Shown here: positions 50,384 through 61,935 of the stretch, piece by piece
Layout of the letters: each line of letters begins with the position of its first letter
Numbering within the stretch: position 1 is the first letter of the stretch
Assembly (NCBI GenBank): GCA_963924555.1
Contig: OZ004595.1
Coordinates: 1,302,001 to 1,366,000 of the forward strand
Length of the DNA stretch: 64,000 nt
Direction: 5' to 3'
DNA from: Crambe crambe
Taxonomy: Eukaryota > Porifera > Demospongiae > Poecilosclerida > Crambeidae
Notes under the pieces: generated by a model
What the model was told of the DNA's origin: nothing
Database searches by the model: none
Seen by the model: only the letters and a program-made list of their open reading frames with translations
Program-made: the position numbers and the translations under genes

Positions 50384-50990
50384 TAATATCCATTGCCACT
50401 TTAGTGCTCCATTTTTTCACAATGAAAATTCCTGACCTGAAAAAGAAGGGAGACAGAGATTCCTCAACCTCAGATTGTATAACAAGAAGATTAAAATATT
50501 TCTCTGCATTGTAAGTTAGTGAATTTCCTAGCTATGCACATTCAGTAGCAGTAAGATAATATTTTCTTAATATCCTAGGATATTATTTTATCCTTCATCA
50601 ATTTCATGGGGTATTGTGCTGCTGGGGTGCTTAGCTTATATATGAGCATACAATGGAAGACACTGACTACTAATACGAATATTGTAAATATACTTGGATC
50701 TGCCCCTTTGTCAAAGATTTATACTACCTCCTTGCCACAGCAGTGAGTGAAATAGTCATAGAGGCTATTGTATGGAAGTTAGTTTAATATAGGCTTACTT
50801 AGCTGCATTTTTTTTTTTTTTTTTTTTTTTTTTTGCATGGGCATCCTTTAAAGTTTTTCAATGCTAATGTGGCTCCTTGTGCTATTGTAGTTTCTATATA
50901 CACAATGCATGCCCGGCTCTCATCATATCAACTGTTAATTTGGCACTTGGTAGGTAGCTAGCTGATTGATAGTTTAGCGGCTACTTTGTT
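50384..50990 (+). pseudogene. Rearranged, partly inverted copy of four-TM gene E
   Basis: 50384-50456 resembles the E last exon in minus orientation. 50460-50990 matches E exon 2 end, intron, exon 3 (50579-50742) and part of intron 3 in plus orientation. The exon-3 copy is 164 bases instead of 165, which shifts the frame (YTTSLPQQ in place of YTTLLATA). Non-functional. Confidence 0.7.
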
Positions 50991-51029
50991 CCAAGCATAA
51001 TTGAATTCACTGACAGCAGTGGAGAATAA

Positions 51030-51306
51030 GTCAAAAGGAAGTGAAGGAGTATACCAAGCCATTCAAAGAGTGAGGGTGTGGAAGCTCCTCAACCGTTCAC
51101 TGACGCCCAGTGCCAGTCCATGTTCTCCCTGATAGAAGACAAGGCTGTCGTCAATTGGTTGGCTTATCCCCAATAGCTATCATCCACCTGAAGCGATTCC
51201 GTATTGGATGATGGGGTGTTTTACATCAAGTGCCATGGAAATGAGTGCCATTGGAGGCAAGAATGCAGCTCTCTTGGCAAGAGAGTACCTTCTGCAGCAG
51301 AAATAA
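51030..51306 (+). pseudogene. Decayed 3' end of prenylcysteine oxidase gene
   Basis: Follows 47425-47737 with internal deletions (GTCAAAAGGAAGTGAAGGAG; later ATGGAAATGAGTGCCATTGG to the stop). It has no 5' part and no continuous frame. The similarity continues through the 3' flank and the D2-type last exon, so this is a segmental duplication. Confidence 0.8.
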
Positions 51307-51532
51307 TGTTTTTTGGTGTGCACATGTGTGTTGTTTTCTTGTTTTTAAATATTTTTTCTTAAATTTGTGATCATACAGTACTTTATTCCACTTTATAATT
51401 GTCCATTTAGATCTAAGCTGAATACTGACTTGTTATTAAATAAAAAATGATAACAAAATGCTGGGATCATGCACGTTACGAAAACATTAGCAGCACATAA
51501 TAGTTATTGTCTGGCTATTATGCATGTTACTG

Positions 51533-52784
51533 TCAAAGTTTTATCCTTTCACCACAGCAGATCCATACAAGCAGTACAACTATCCCAAGACTGCCATACA
51601 GGAGGACAGTAAGTAGTGAGCAGGCCTTATTGTAAAGAACAGGAGATTAGATGTATTCATGACTCCATTACTTAGTAAAATTCATCACTGAATAGGCTCA
51701 TAAGGGTGGGGCACCTTCAGGCTAACATACAGTGGAACATAAAGGACAGCTATAGGGTTGTCCTCTCTTCAGAAGTAAAAACACTTATGGGAAAGTGAAC
51801 ATTTTGGCTAGTTGGTTCCAGTGGAACCTCTATCCGAAAGTGGACAAACCTCTTGATAAAGGACATCCACACTTTATATAAAGTTGAGGACAACCTCCAC
51901 AAAGGACAAAAGGCTGGGTCCCAAGTGTGCCAAAGGTTCCACTCCAGTTCAGTGCGAGGTAATTGATTCTTGGCATGCTTGGCTAATTTGCTTACCGCTG
52001 TTGCTGCTAGAGAGCTCAGGAGGTTCTCTTCATTAGCTGTGTTGTTACCAGATGCTAGCACTTCAGACCAGTCCAAAGAAGCAAACACTCCCAGGATACC
52101 AGCAGTAGAAAACCCCAAGAAACACACAAGAATGTACAGCAGATACTATAAAGTATAAAATCAGCTAATGCATAAAAAGCCTGATGAGTTACATAATGTA
52201 GCAATGCATCATACATGATACTCAGGGGCAGATCCAGTAAGAGGGAGTTGTTGTGCGTGACAGATATGGATGGTGGGTGTAAATAAATTTAGATGGCTGA
52301 AGCTTGCAAGTAAGAGCAAGGTTATAATTAATGATCATCTAACATAACACAAGGCCCTTTCTCTGAATCCACCCCTGATCGATGCTACATACCAAGCAGG
52401 AAAAAACTCGATTAGTAGACTCCCTTTCGTATTTGTGGTTGCATATCCTTCCGATTAGACTTATAATACCAATCAGAATGGCTATTCCAGTGAAAGCAAA
52501 TACCAATCCTGCTGTAGCCTCAGTTTTCAGAAACAGCTCATTTTGATCAAGCATATCGGATCTTCTCTGAATATGGAGTCTTGATATACCTTTCAGTTTG
52601 ATATCCACGAAGATTGCAGCTATGAAAGCCCCACCAGTGGATATCTGCATTGATGAAATAATACTAGCACTAGCTTGCTCCATTTCATTCTAGTTAGATA
52701 CACAGAGTAACTAATTAGCTCTCTCCTGGCTCGTACCATTGCTATTGCTTGAAGTATGTGTTCTGGTAGTCTTACTGGAGCCAT
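51533..52784 (-). CDS. Four-transmembrane protein D2
   Basis: Exons 52784-52737, 52644-52393, 52145-51996, 51625-51533, all phase 0, giving 180 residues. It starts MAPVRLPEHILQAIAM. Spans: STGGAFIAAIFVDI; ATAGLVFAFTGIAILIGIIS; LLYILVCFLGFSTAGILGVF; LLYGSLGIVVLLVWICC. The loop motif LDQNELFLKTEATAG parallels PQIDPNTLYLRTEVTAG of D1. It is more divergent from D1, D3 and D5 than these are from each other. CGCATGCGCATG (52839-52850) lies 55 bases upstream of the ATG. Confidence 0.78.
52223..52377. mobile_element. hAT-like MITE in D2 intron 2
   Basis: Ends CAGGGGCAGATCC and GAATCCACCCCTG, typical of short hAT-type elements. A related copy lies in the D4 pseudogene (about 57426-57584), so the insertion preceded their duplication. 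No clear 8-base duplication remains. Confidence 0.6.
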
Positions 52785-52838
52785 TACTTTTATTTCGGAG
52801 TACGAGTGTTTACTGAAAGGGTGGGGCTAGGCTTTCTA

Positions 52839-52850
52839 CGCATGCGCATG
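52839..52850. promoter_or_regulatory. NRF1-like palindrome upstream of D2
   Basis: CGCATGCGCATG, 55 bases before the D2 ATG. The same sequence stands 56 bases before the D4 pseudogene start (57979-57990), so spacing is kept between duplicates. Confidence 0.5.
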
Positions 52851-53103
52851 AAATTTAAAATGAGCGCGCGCGTGTAACATACCTTGATCGCATGACCTAC
52901 CTGTGTTTAGCTACCTTAGCCGGCCGGCCATACATATACATAATTATTATTAGCCTTACGTAAGGCTAATATGTATCTATGGTTTAGCCTACACCTCCGC
53001 ATAAATTTCTTCTATGCAGGCTATAAATGTGTGATACAAAAATTAAGCTAGTAATCATAACTTATAAGTTGTTTTCATTTTAGTGTGTACATTGTTACTG
53101 TTT

Positions 53104-54508
53104 TCAATAATCTTTGACTGAAGCACACAAGATTAACATAATAACAGCAAGTACGCCATACATCGAAGCAGCAAATAGGGAGCATCCCTGAATAATAAAG
53201 AGAAGAGTATACATAAATTATAGCTGATATCAATAGTATGTAGACTGTCAGATTGACTATTGTTTACCTATGGGAGTAAGCCCTTAGACAACCCACAATG
53301 TAGCTGACCACACATGAGGTCATTACTTTGTGATGATTGGTAAAACCACAACAATAATACATCACGGAACATGCTGATGCAGCAATTTTTTTAGTCTGGC
53401 ATCGCCAGCCCAGCTTTTCTTCTTTTTTGGGGGGATGGGGAAGAAAAGTGGTCTGGTGGCTCTAGCATCAACTACTTGTGTCGCCCGCGCGCGCAGCTAT
53501 AGCTGCGTCCCAATCAGATTGCTCTATTCAGTCACGTGAAGTAGTATTAATGTTGGCGAGACACACCCACGATTTATTCAAGGTTGGCAGAGCTAGAGCT
53601 ATGGAGAAGTAACCAAGAGCTGTTTTTTAAGAGCTAGGAATACCTGGCCTGAAGCCTGAAAGGCTGAAAGTTGTATCAGCGATTTTCAAGGGCGATGTGT
53701 TCGCAATTCTACCTACTGGCTTCGGAAAATTATTCAACACGCATGTATATTGCAATTTAAATTATTTTTGAGAGAGCGCGCGGGCGTCACAAGTAGTTTA
53801 TGCTAGAGCTCCCAGACCACTTTTCTTCCCCGTCCCCCCCAAAAAAGAAGAAAAGCTGGGCTGGCGACGCCAGACTACAATTTTTTCACTATCTTACTTA
53901 CTGCTGCTGCTGCTAGAGAATTCCGAATACTCTCGAAGAAAACTACAGTTGGCTGTGTTAGCATTAGGGGATCTAATATTAACGCAGCTCTGTTAATATT
54001 TGATATGATCTGAGACCAATCCATTGCAGGAAAAACTCCCAGGACACCAGCAGCACAAAAACCCAAAAAGCACACGAGAATATAGAGAATATCCTGTTTA
54101 ATCAGCAAAAAATAATAAAAGAAGATAATTATAGAGTCGTAACTATATATCATACCAGGAGAAAGAAAATTCTAGAGGTGGATTTGTCATGCTTGACATT
54201 ACATAGCCTTCCAATGAGGCTTACAATACCAATCACAACAGCTATTCCAGTAGTAGCAAATATCAATCCTGCTGTAGCTTCAGTTCTCATAAAAAGTGTA
54301 TTGCGATCAATTTGGGGTTGGGAAAGAGAACCTATGAATGAAATCCCTGATCTTTGAATATCTCTTTCAGCAGTATTGCTAGCGAGATCTTTTAATTTGA
54401 GTTCTGTGAAGAGTGCACCAACAAAAGCTCCACCAGCAGCAAGCTGGAATAAGGAGAGGAATCATAAATACTTTTTAAAAATCACACTAGCTATAGCTAG
54501 CTAAATGA

Positions 54509-54591
<83 letters not shown>

Positions 54592-55238
54592 TACATGGAC
54601 TAGAGACAGCTAGAGAAATACAGACCATAGATAGAAAACGGGAGACTAGGGGCTATGGCTAGGGCTATAGGTGGAGCAAGGTGGTACAGCTGGCTGGCTG
54701 GCTGGTGTGGCTCCTTTAGCTAGCTAATGTGAATAGCTAGCTATATAAACAGCTAGGGAAAAAAAACAACAAAAAAACAACAACACCATATGCTGTGTGT
54801 TTTTAGTGGTACGGCTATATTTCCCGCCCCATCTATGCTACATTGTGAAGAACACAGGGGCGGGTGCCGTACCACTTTTATAACTGGTCAGGCAGAGCCG
54901 TACCAGTTCTACAGTGGATTTATGCACCACAATGAAACAGGAGAGGCTAGATCATGCTTTACACTGAAGCTATGAGAGAATTTCCTTCACGTAAAGATAA
55001 CAGATGATGACATTTTTGAAAACTTATAATGCTCAAAATTAGGGGGAGCCGTACCACGTTTCAAGTGGTTGTGCCGCCCCTGGAACAGCAAGTAACTGAA
55101 CAAACACGACGCAAAAAATGGTAGCACAAATTATTGCCTCGGTAGTCACACAAGACTAGCAGTAAGCTCACTGAATAGCTAACGACTTACAATTGCAATC
55201 ACCCGAAAGATAGATTCCACACATCTTGCAGCACCCAT
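53104..55238 (-). CDS. Four-transmembrane protein D3
   Basis: Exons 55238-55191, 54443-54156, 54093-53902, 53187-53104, all phase 0, giving 203 residues. Exon 1 encodes MGAARCVESIFRVIAI; the exon 2 loop has SQPQIDRNTLFMRTEATAG; exon 3 has ILYILVCFLGFCAAGVLGVF; exon 4 ends LAVIMLILCASVKDY. Exon 2 contains no ATG and is easily missed. Intron 3 contains a 486-base Mutator-like element with a captured helicase fragment, and intron 1 an (AC)n tract. Very close to D1 and D5. Confidence 0.8.
53392..53877. mobile_element. Pack-MULE-like element carrying a RecQ-type helicase fragment
   Basis: Inverted repeats of about 90 bases begin TAGTCTGGCRTCGCCAGCCC and extend through TTTCTTCTTTTTT to CTACTTGTG. 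CAATTTTTT is duplicated on both sides (53383-53391, 53878-53886). The unique centre (53640-53740, plus strand) reads LGIPGLKPERLKVVSAI, then GDVFAILPTGFGK, which is the Q-motif/Walker A region of a RecQ-like helicase. It stops soon after, so only about 35 codons are captured. The inner sequence also contains a CG-rich repeat at both junctions. No transposase; mobilised by another element if at all. Confidence 0.8.
54518..54588. repeat. (AC)n microsatellite in D3 intron 1
   Basis: About 35 AC units. Confidence 0.95.
54810..55080. repeat. Possible decayed element with GGTACGGC ends
   Basis: GTGGTACGGC near 54808 recurs inverted as GCCGTACCAC near 54870 and 55050, with further GCCGTACC near 54897. 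No ORF or target duplication is clear. Confidence 0.3.
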
Positions 55239-55368
55239 ATTGTAAGCAGATCACCGAAATTACCAACGCCTTAGCAAGGAAATCAACTCAGGTCTCGATT
55301 GGCTTGTGAGCTGATATAGGTGCGCTCAGTATGTCAGTAGGAGTCAGTACAGTCTTGATGGTGTCGGA

Positions 55369-56500
55369 GGGTATAGTGACCCCCAGTGTATAGTGACCCC
55401 CAGTGTATAGTGACCCCCAGTGTAATGACCCGGGGGTTACTCCAATCTAGGGGTAAATGACCCCCCTCAGGGTCAAGTTGATGATCCCCTACCTACGTAG
55501 TAAAGTGTACGTGTGAGTTGCGCATGAATATTCGATACAGCATGGCGGGAGGTGTATTTTGGTAATGGCGAGACTATATTTTAGCTACTGGAAAAAAGAG
55601 TATGATATATTCAGTGGAGTAGGAATAGGGGGGCAAGGGGGGCCACTGCCCCCAAATACTGCCCCCTCCCCAAAACATGAACAGCTATCTTGAGTATATC
55701 GAAAGTAAAGCTCAAGCACCAAGCAATTGCATGAATGCTGTCATTGATGTCAGCAATTTCACTGCTGCTTGCTGACTGCTCAATTTAATGACAGAAGGAT
55801 TGCCGGCCAATAATATTAATAATTATAATAATAATTAATAATTAATTATATATTAATATATTATTGTTCCTGCCCCCCCCCCCCCCCCCCCCCCCCCATA
55901 AATTTCCTATTCCTATTCCACTGGATATATAAGTTTTGTCAATATGCAAAAATTCAGGGTAATGGCAGTGATTGTGGGCTATATTATGCTTTAGCTTTTG
56001 CAACGTCACTCTGTTGTGAAAATCCATCAAAGATCTATATTTCACACAAGTTTCGGGAGCATCTTTTCAACCGTTAGAAGATCGGGTGATAGCATCATTT
56101 CCACAGCAGAAAAACCAGAAAAAAGCTCAAGTTCGGCAGCGTTCAGCAGCAATTGTCTTTTGAAATTTTTTGTAACCTGAATATGGAAAATGATCAGTAA
56201 CAGCACCAGCAGTATGCAGGATGGAAGAAAAAGTATAGAGTGGTTTTGATGTCCACCAAAGTAATTGAATGATTATAATTTGATTGCCTAATTCCACATC
56301 CTACGTAGGGACGGGGAGGAAGGGGTCATTATACCCAAGGGCAAAGTGACCCAGGGGGGTCACTACATCCTAGAGGGGTCAATATACCCTAGGGCTGAGT
56401 GACCCAGGGGGGTCATTCCAGCCTAGGTTAGAGTGACCCTAGGTCACTTCACCCTAGGGTAAATGACCCCCGGGTCATTCTAGCATTCCACCCTATGACA
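55369..56500. mobile_element. About 1.1 kb non-coding element with GTGACCC repeats at both ends
   Basis: The left end has GTATAGTGACCCCCAGT in three to four tandem copies. The right end has many inverted and direct versions (GGGTCACT, GGGTCATT). The ends thus form long, repeat-built inverted termini around a unique middle. No coding frame. It sits between D3 and the D4 pseudogene and is interrupted by a smaller MITE at 55612-55923. Confidence 0.5.
55612..55923. mobile_element. hAT-like MITE nested in the GTGACCC element
   Basis: CAGTGGAGTAGGAATAGG at the left is mirrored by CCTATTCCTATTCCACTG at the right. The flanks GATATATT and GATATATA fit an 8-base duplication. It contains a C run of about 24 at 55874-55897. 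Confidence 0.7.
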
Positions 56501-56572
56501 ACGGTATAGGTAGCTGAGATATCATATCAAAAGTTTGTGATCATAGCTATTTATGATTATTTCCTAAATAAT

Positions 56573-56672
56573 ATCCATTGCCACTTTAGTGTTCCATTTT
56601 TTCACAATGAAAATTCCTATCCACAGCATGAGTAGCAGGACAAAAAAGACACATACACAATCCATGACCTGC
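56573..56672 (-). pseudogene. Orphan last-exon copy of four-TM gene E
   Basis: Nearly identical to E exon 4 (59663-59559): GTCATGGATTGTGTATGTGT to KKWNTK. The following 100 bases also match the E intron. No other E exons are present upstream within 500 bases. The stretch 56673-57240 shows no further gene. Confidence 0.65.
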
Positions 56673-57244
56673 AGAAGAAGGGAGACAATTAATGTTTGGA
56701 ACAGAATAAACTATCAATCAGCTAGCTACCTACAAAGTGCCAAATTAACAGTCTTAGCTACTGACATGATGTGATGAGAGGCCAGGCATGCATTGTGTAT
56801 AGAAACTACAATAGCACAATGGAGCCACATCAATGCTCAGAGCATAAATCCCCGGTCTGGTTATGAATCAAGCCTTGATGTAACACTAATCAGGTACATG
56901 CACATGCATAACGCCAGTAAAGGCCTTAAATTATACAGAATTACGAGCTCCATCAGCATTTATCCTTCCAAATCAGATTCATTTTGGCTCGTACAATAAT
57001 TATGATGAAACCTCTGATGAACTGCATAGCTACAATACATGGATGGAGGATCACAGCACCAGTTGCAATAAACAATATAGTTACAAAGTAATAGATACAT
57101 GCACATTAGCTATATCTGCATTAGATAAAAAAAGGTGATGAACAAGTAAAGGGAAAATATTTATTCTAAATAAAATGTAAAGTACGGCTGAACTTTTTTT
57201 GAACTGCACACAGCCATCCGTACTTTACTTTATAGGCCAGTTTC

Positions 57245-57923
57245 TAGTGTAGATACACCAAAATCCAAAGAAGTCCAAAGAAGCAATTAAGGATACCAGC
57301 AGTAGAAAACCCCAAGAATCACTGATAGCTACTATAAAGTATTAAAAAAATCAGCTAATGCATAAAAGCCTGACGAGTTACATTATTGTGTCATACCAAT
57401 ATTATTATACATGATAGCTACAGTTCAGGGGCAGAGAGCCGGGATTTTTTGAAAGAGGGGGTTGTTGTGTGCAACAGATATGGATGGTGAGTAATAAATG
57501 GCTGAAGCTTGCAAAATTATGCACTAGTTCCAAGGTTATAATTAATGATCGATCTGAAGGCCCTTCTTCTGGATCCACCCCTGATCGATGCTATATACCA
57601 AGCAGGAAAAACTTGATTAGGAGACTCCTTTTCGTATTCGTGGTTGCATATCCTTCCGATTAGACTTATAATACCAATCAATTCCAGTGAAAGCAAATAC
57701 CAATCCTGCTGAAGCCTCAGTTTTCAGAAATAGCTCATTTTGATCAAGCCCATCGGAATTTCGAGTCTTGATATACCTTTCAGTTTGATATCCGCAGCTG
57801 TTGGATATCTGCAATGATGAAAATAAAATTTAAAGACTAGTTTGCTCCATTTTCATAGATAGATAGATATAAACTAGCTCTCTCCTAACTGGTACCATTG
57901 AAGTATAGTCTTACTGGAGCCAT
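57245..57923 (-). pseudogene. D4, decayed D2-type four-TM gene
   Basis: Start-codon region at 57923 (GAGCCATTATTTTTG) with a shortened exon 1, exon 2 remnants at about 57600-57810 (DQNELFLKTEASAGLVFAFTG) with internal deletions, and exon 3 remnants near 57250-57330. A hAT-like MITE is shared with D2. No open gene is possible. Confidence 0.75.
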
Positions 57924-58150
57924 TATTTTTGTCTCGACAAGTGTTTACTGCAAGGGGCTAGACTCTCTGGTGTAAACACGCATGCGCATGAAATTTAGAA
58001 TCATAATTTTGCCTTGTTCTTGCATAAGGAACTCTCTTTACTAAACACGGTGTCATACTTTACTAAGTGTCATACTTCATACATATATAGCTATGCAGGC
58101 GATACAACTAAAAATAGTGTTTTAAAGGAAAATATCGGTGTTTGTGTACA

Positions 58151-59373
58151 TTAATAGTCTTTGACTGAAGCACACAAGATTAACATGATAACAGCAAGGA
58201 TGCCATACATGAAAGCAGCAAATAGGGAACATCCCTGAATAATAGAGAGAAGAGTATACATTATAAATGTTATAGAATAGCTAGCATATACAGTAGGACT
58301 ACTATTGTTTACCTATGGGGAATAAGTCCTTAGAATCATCAACCCACATGAAAACTAGCCATAGATGACCCAACCGTTTAAGATCTTCAGTATACAAACC
58401 ACATGTAATACTGTCAGCATGATGTTCTGGATTATGAAATCACTTACTGCTGTTGCTGCTAGAGAATTCCGAATACTTTCGAAGGAAACTATAGTTGACT
58501 GCAATAGATTGAAGGGATCTATTACAGTGAGTGAGGAAATGCTTGATAAGATCCGAGACCAGTCCATTGCAGGAAAAACTCCCAGGACACCAGCAGCGCA
58601 AAAACCCAAAAAGCATATGACAACATAGAGCATATCCTGTTTAATTAACCGGCAACAAAAGATAATTATACAGTTGTATTGTAATGTATTGTAGATATAA
58701 CATACCAGGAAAAAGAAAACTCTAGAGGTGCCTTTGTCATGCTTGACATTACACAGCCTTCCAATGAGGCTTACAATACCAATCACAACAGCTATTCCAG
58801 TAGTAGCAAATACCAATCCTGCTGTAACTTCAGTTCTCAAATAGAGGGTATTTGGATCAATTTGGGGGTTAGCTATCACTGCAGCTCCTGAAATTACTAT
58901 TTGTCGAAAATTTCTTTCTACATTGCCAGTAGTGAGCTCTTTTAATTTGAGCTCTGTGAAGAGTGCACCAACAAAAGCTCCACCACTAGCAAGCTGAAAT
59001 GAGGAAGAGAATTTAAAAAAAGTTCATGTAGCTACATGTCAACATAATAATTATAGCCATTTGTTCATCAGATGGTTTTGCGCTGTCTTTAGCTAGAGCC
59101 TGTCCGTCCGATGTGAGTAAAAAAAAAAAAAAAAAAAAAAAGCTAGCTAAGCCAGTTGATTATTAGTTTCTCACCCCCTGCCCGCATCAGTTTACTCTAG
59201 TACAGGATTTGGCCATTTCTATACCGCATCACTTCAACTCGGCCATTATTATTATTTTTATTATGCAGTCTGAGCGAGACTAGAAGCTAGTCTATAAACC
59301 TTTGTTTAAATGGCTAGGGACTTACAATTGCGATCACTCGAAAGATAGCTTCCACACATCTTGCAGCACCCAT
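58151..59373 (-). CDS. Four-transmembrane protein D5
   Basis: Exons 59373-59326, 58993-58706, 58636-58448, 58234-58151, all phase 0, giving 202 residues. MGAARCVEAIFRVIAI, then LASGGAFVGALFTELKLKEL, PQIDPNTLYLRTEVTAG, MLYVVICFLGFCAAGVLGVF and FMYGILAVIMLILCASVKDY. Very close to D1, with the same protein blocks. A palindromic CCACACCC element (59411-59444) precedes the start. Confidence 0.8.
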
Positions 59374-59558
59374 ACTGTAAGCTGATCAGAGCAATTAACA
59401 AGTTTCGTCAGCCACACCCATTTTTATGAAAGAATGTTTGTGGCGATAGCTGCGCTCTTTTTTTTATTACAGTGTTAATTTAACAGTAAACCAAAGCGAG
59501 ATAGCTATTATATCAAAAGTTTGTGATCATAGCCACTGAAAACTGTACTTATGATTTC

Positions 59559-60594
59559 CTAAATAATCTCTGTTGCCACTTTAGTGTTCCATTTTTTCAC
59601 AATGAAAATTCCTATCCACAGCATGAGTAGCAGGACAAAAAAGACACATACACAATCCATGACCTGCAAAAGAATTAATATTTTGGAACAAAGTAAACTA
59701 TCAATCAGCTAGCTAGCCACCTGCCAAGTGCCAAATTAACAGCCTTAGCAACTGATGTGATGAGAGGCCGGGCATGCATTGTGTATTAATGGAGCTACAT
59801 TAGCATTGAAAAATTTTAAAGGATGCATGCAATAATGTAGCTAAGTAACTAGCTTCCATACAATAGCCTCTATGACTATTTCACTCACTGCTGTGGCAAG
59901 GAGGGTAGTATAAATCTTTGACAAAGGGGCAGATCCAAGTATATTTACAATATTCGTGTTAGTAGTCAGTGTCTTCCATTGTATGCTCATATACAAACCA
60001 AGGACCCCGGCAGCACAATATCCCATGAAATTGATGAAGGATAAAATAATATCCTAGGATATTAAGAAACATTATCTTACTGCTACTGAATGTGCATAGG
60101 AAATTCACTAACTTACAATGCAGAGAAATAGTTTAATTTTCTTGTTATATAATCTGAGATTGAGAAATCTCAAACATATTTTCATGAATTCACTGACAGC
60201 AGTGGAGAATGATATTCCGATTCCAAGTGAACAAACTGTTGCTGAGTTAAAGGTCAACTCACCATATCGTAGACCAACTAGCTCTTCTATTGTATTGCTA
60301 TGTCGAACTGCAATTGTCGTAGGGAGATGCGTGTGGATATTGATCATTGTTAAGATCGATAAAATAAAAGAGCCTATGCTGCATAGCTGTTGAAAAATTG
60401 AATAAATTCATATGACTTACAGTTGCTTTTAACATACTATGTTATTAGTCAGTACTGTACTTTAAATAATAACTCACAATGGCTAGTATTCTAAGTATTA
60501 TTTCTATAGCTCCCTGCCAAAATCTGATGATGGATAAGCCCGGGGAAGCTGTTGGTATCGGCTTCTGCTTAGGTACCGGTGTCACATTTCTCAT
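59559..60594 (-). CDS. Four-transmembrane protein E
   Basis: Exons 60594-60478, 60386-60117, 60053-59889, 59663-59559, all phase 0, giving 218 residues. The N-terminus is longer (MRNVTPVPKQKPIPTASPGL) and ends in FWQGAIEIILRILAI. Spans: LCSIGSFILSILTMI; an exon 2 segment SLGIGISFSTAVSEFMKICL; DIILSFINFMGYCAAGVLGLY; VCVFFVLLLMLWIGIFIV. Intron positions and phases equal those of D genes but sequence identity is low, so the families are old relatives. CGCATGCGC (60689-60697) lies 95 bases upstream. Two broken partial copies lie at 50384 and 56573. Confidence 0.75.
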
Positions 60595-60688
60595 AGCCGG
60601 CTTGATAAGGACTATTTTACAGTCATGGATATTATGGAGAGGTATCTGTTACTGTAGCAACGTACATCTTCAAAAAAAAAATTTAATA

Positions 60689-60697
60689 CGCATGCGC
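60689..60697. promoter_or_regulatory. NRF1-like palindrome upstream of gene E
   Basis: CGCATGCGC, 95 bases before the E start codon, next to a GC-rich patch (GGGCGCCGGGCGCGCG). Confidence 0.4.
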
Positions 60698-61105
60698 CTG
60701 ATACGATCGAGCTCGAGGGCGCCGGGCGCGCGCTATGTTCGTTCTAGTTCTAGCCCATTGATTGACCCGATCCGACTGGTTAACCTTTAGAGTCATGTAG
60801 AGTTGCTGAGCTGACCCTCTGAACATGCTTTCACATGGTTACATATAGAGCTAACCCCGTACCCGGGCCTTTTTTTTTGTAATGAATGTGCCTACAGAGT
60901 GGCAGCTAGCAATCTCCTATTGCTGCCAAGGAATCTATTTCAGCTGCCAAATAACAAGAACACCAAATTACAACAATTACAGAGAAGTGTCTGTACATAC
61001 ATGGCTAGATCATAAGATAATTAGTCATGAACAGATATTGATGAGTAATGGTAACCAAATAAAATAAATAGTAGTTGCTTAGCTAGCTATATTATGCACT
61101 CTGGA

Positions 61106-61883
61106 TCACACCAGAGCATGCCATTTATTTTTCACTGGTTGGATGAGGGTATAAAATACCCACATCATAAGGAGACTGAGAGTGAATGCAGTTCCAAGAC
61201 TCAATGCCTGTATTGTCAAGAGATATAATAGCTCAATCACAACTTAGCAAATTCCCTGATCAGCACTTACTGCTGTGCCACTAAGATAATCAGTAGTCTT
61301 CAGTATCTCTGGTATTTCTGCATTGATAAGTAAATTATTACCTGCATAAGCCCAACTTGCTGATGTTAGTGCAGCCAAGATCCCAGCACCGATAATTAAA
61401 GTATCCAATATTAATGCCATAAGAACATCCTATCAATGAATAAAATTATGAGAGACCAATTTTGCCATGACATGCAGGCCCAACAATTGAAAGTGACTCA
61501 CAAATATCTTTATTCTGATGAATCCAACATCAAGGAATATCAAACTTATAAATACAGCTGTAACTTCATAGAGAAAAGTGATGGAGGACATCACTATCCC
61601 AAGCAGAGTAGCCAACCTTGTGCTGAATGACAGAAATTTGTAGTTGATATTAAGCAATCTTATTATAATGGTATCATATTCATATTGTATTGACTGTGGA
61701 AGAGTGCTTTCAAATCTGTAAAAAGTCACAGCTGAGATAGCAAGAGTGCCAAGACAGAAAAGCTGTAAATTTATTATGGCTATAATTATTGGTAATATAG
61801 CACAGGCCAGTGAAACTTACAATAACTATCACTCTTAAGATTATTTCTGTGAGTGCTACGGTAACACTCGAGTAACCCTTCAT
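61106..61883 (-). CDS. Four-transmembrane protein F
   Basis: Exons 61883-61821, 61762-61502, 61429-61271, 61207-61106, all phase 0, giving 194 residues. MKGYSSVTVALTEIILRVIV, then LFCLGTLAISAVTFY (span 1), an exon 2 second span (FLYEVTAVFISLIFLDVGF), exon 3 MALILDTLIIGAGILAALTS and exon 4 LGTAFTLSLLMMWVFYTLI. Same gene architecture as D and E but another subfamily. CGCATGCGCA (61926-61935) lies 43 bases upstream. Introns are very short (58-72 bases, and 63). Confidence 0.75.
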
Positions 61884-61925
61884 ATCTTCTTATAATTTTT
61901 ACGCGGTTAGACGCGGTCATTATTA

Positions 61926-61935
61926 CGCATGCGCA
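61926..61935. promoter_or_regulatory. NRF1-like palindrome upstream of gene F
   Basis: CGCATGCGCA, 43 bases before the F start codon. Confidence 0.45.
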
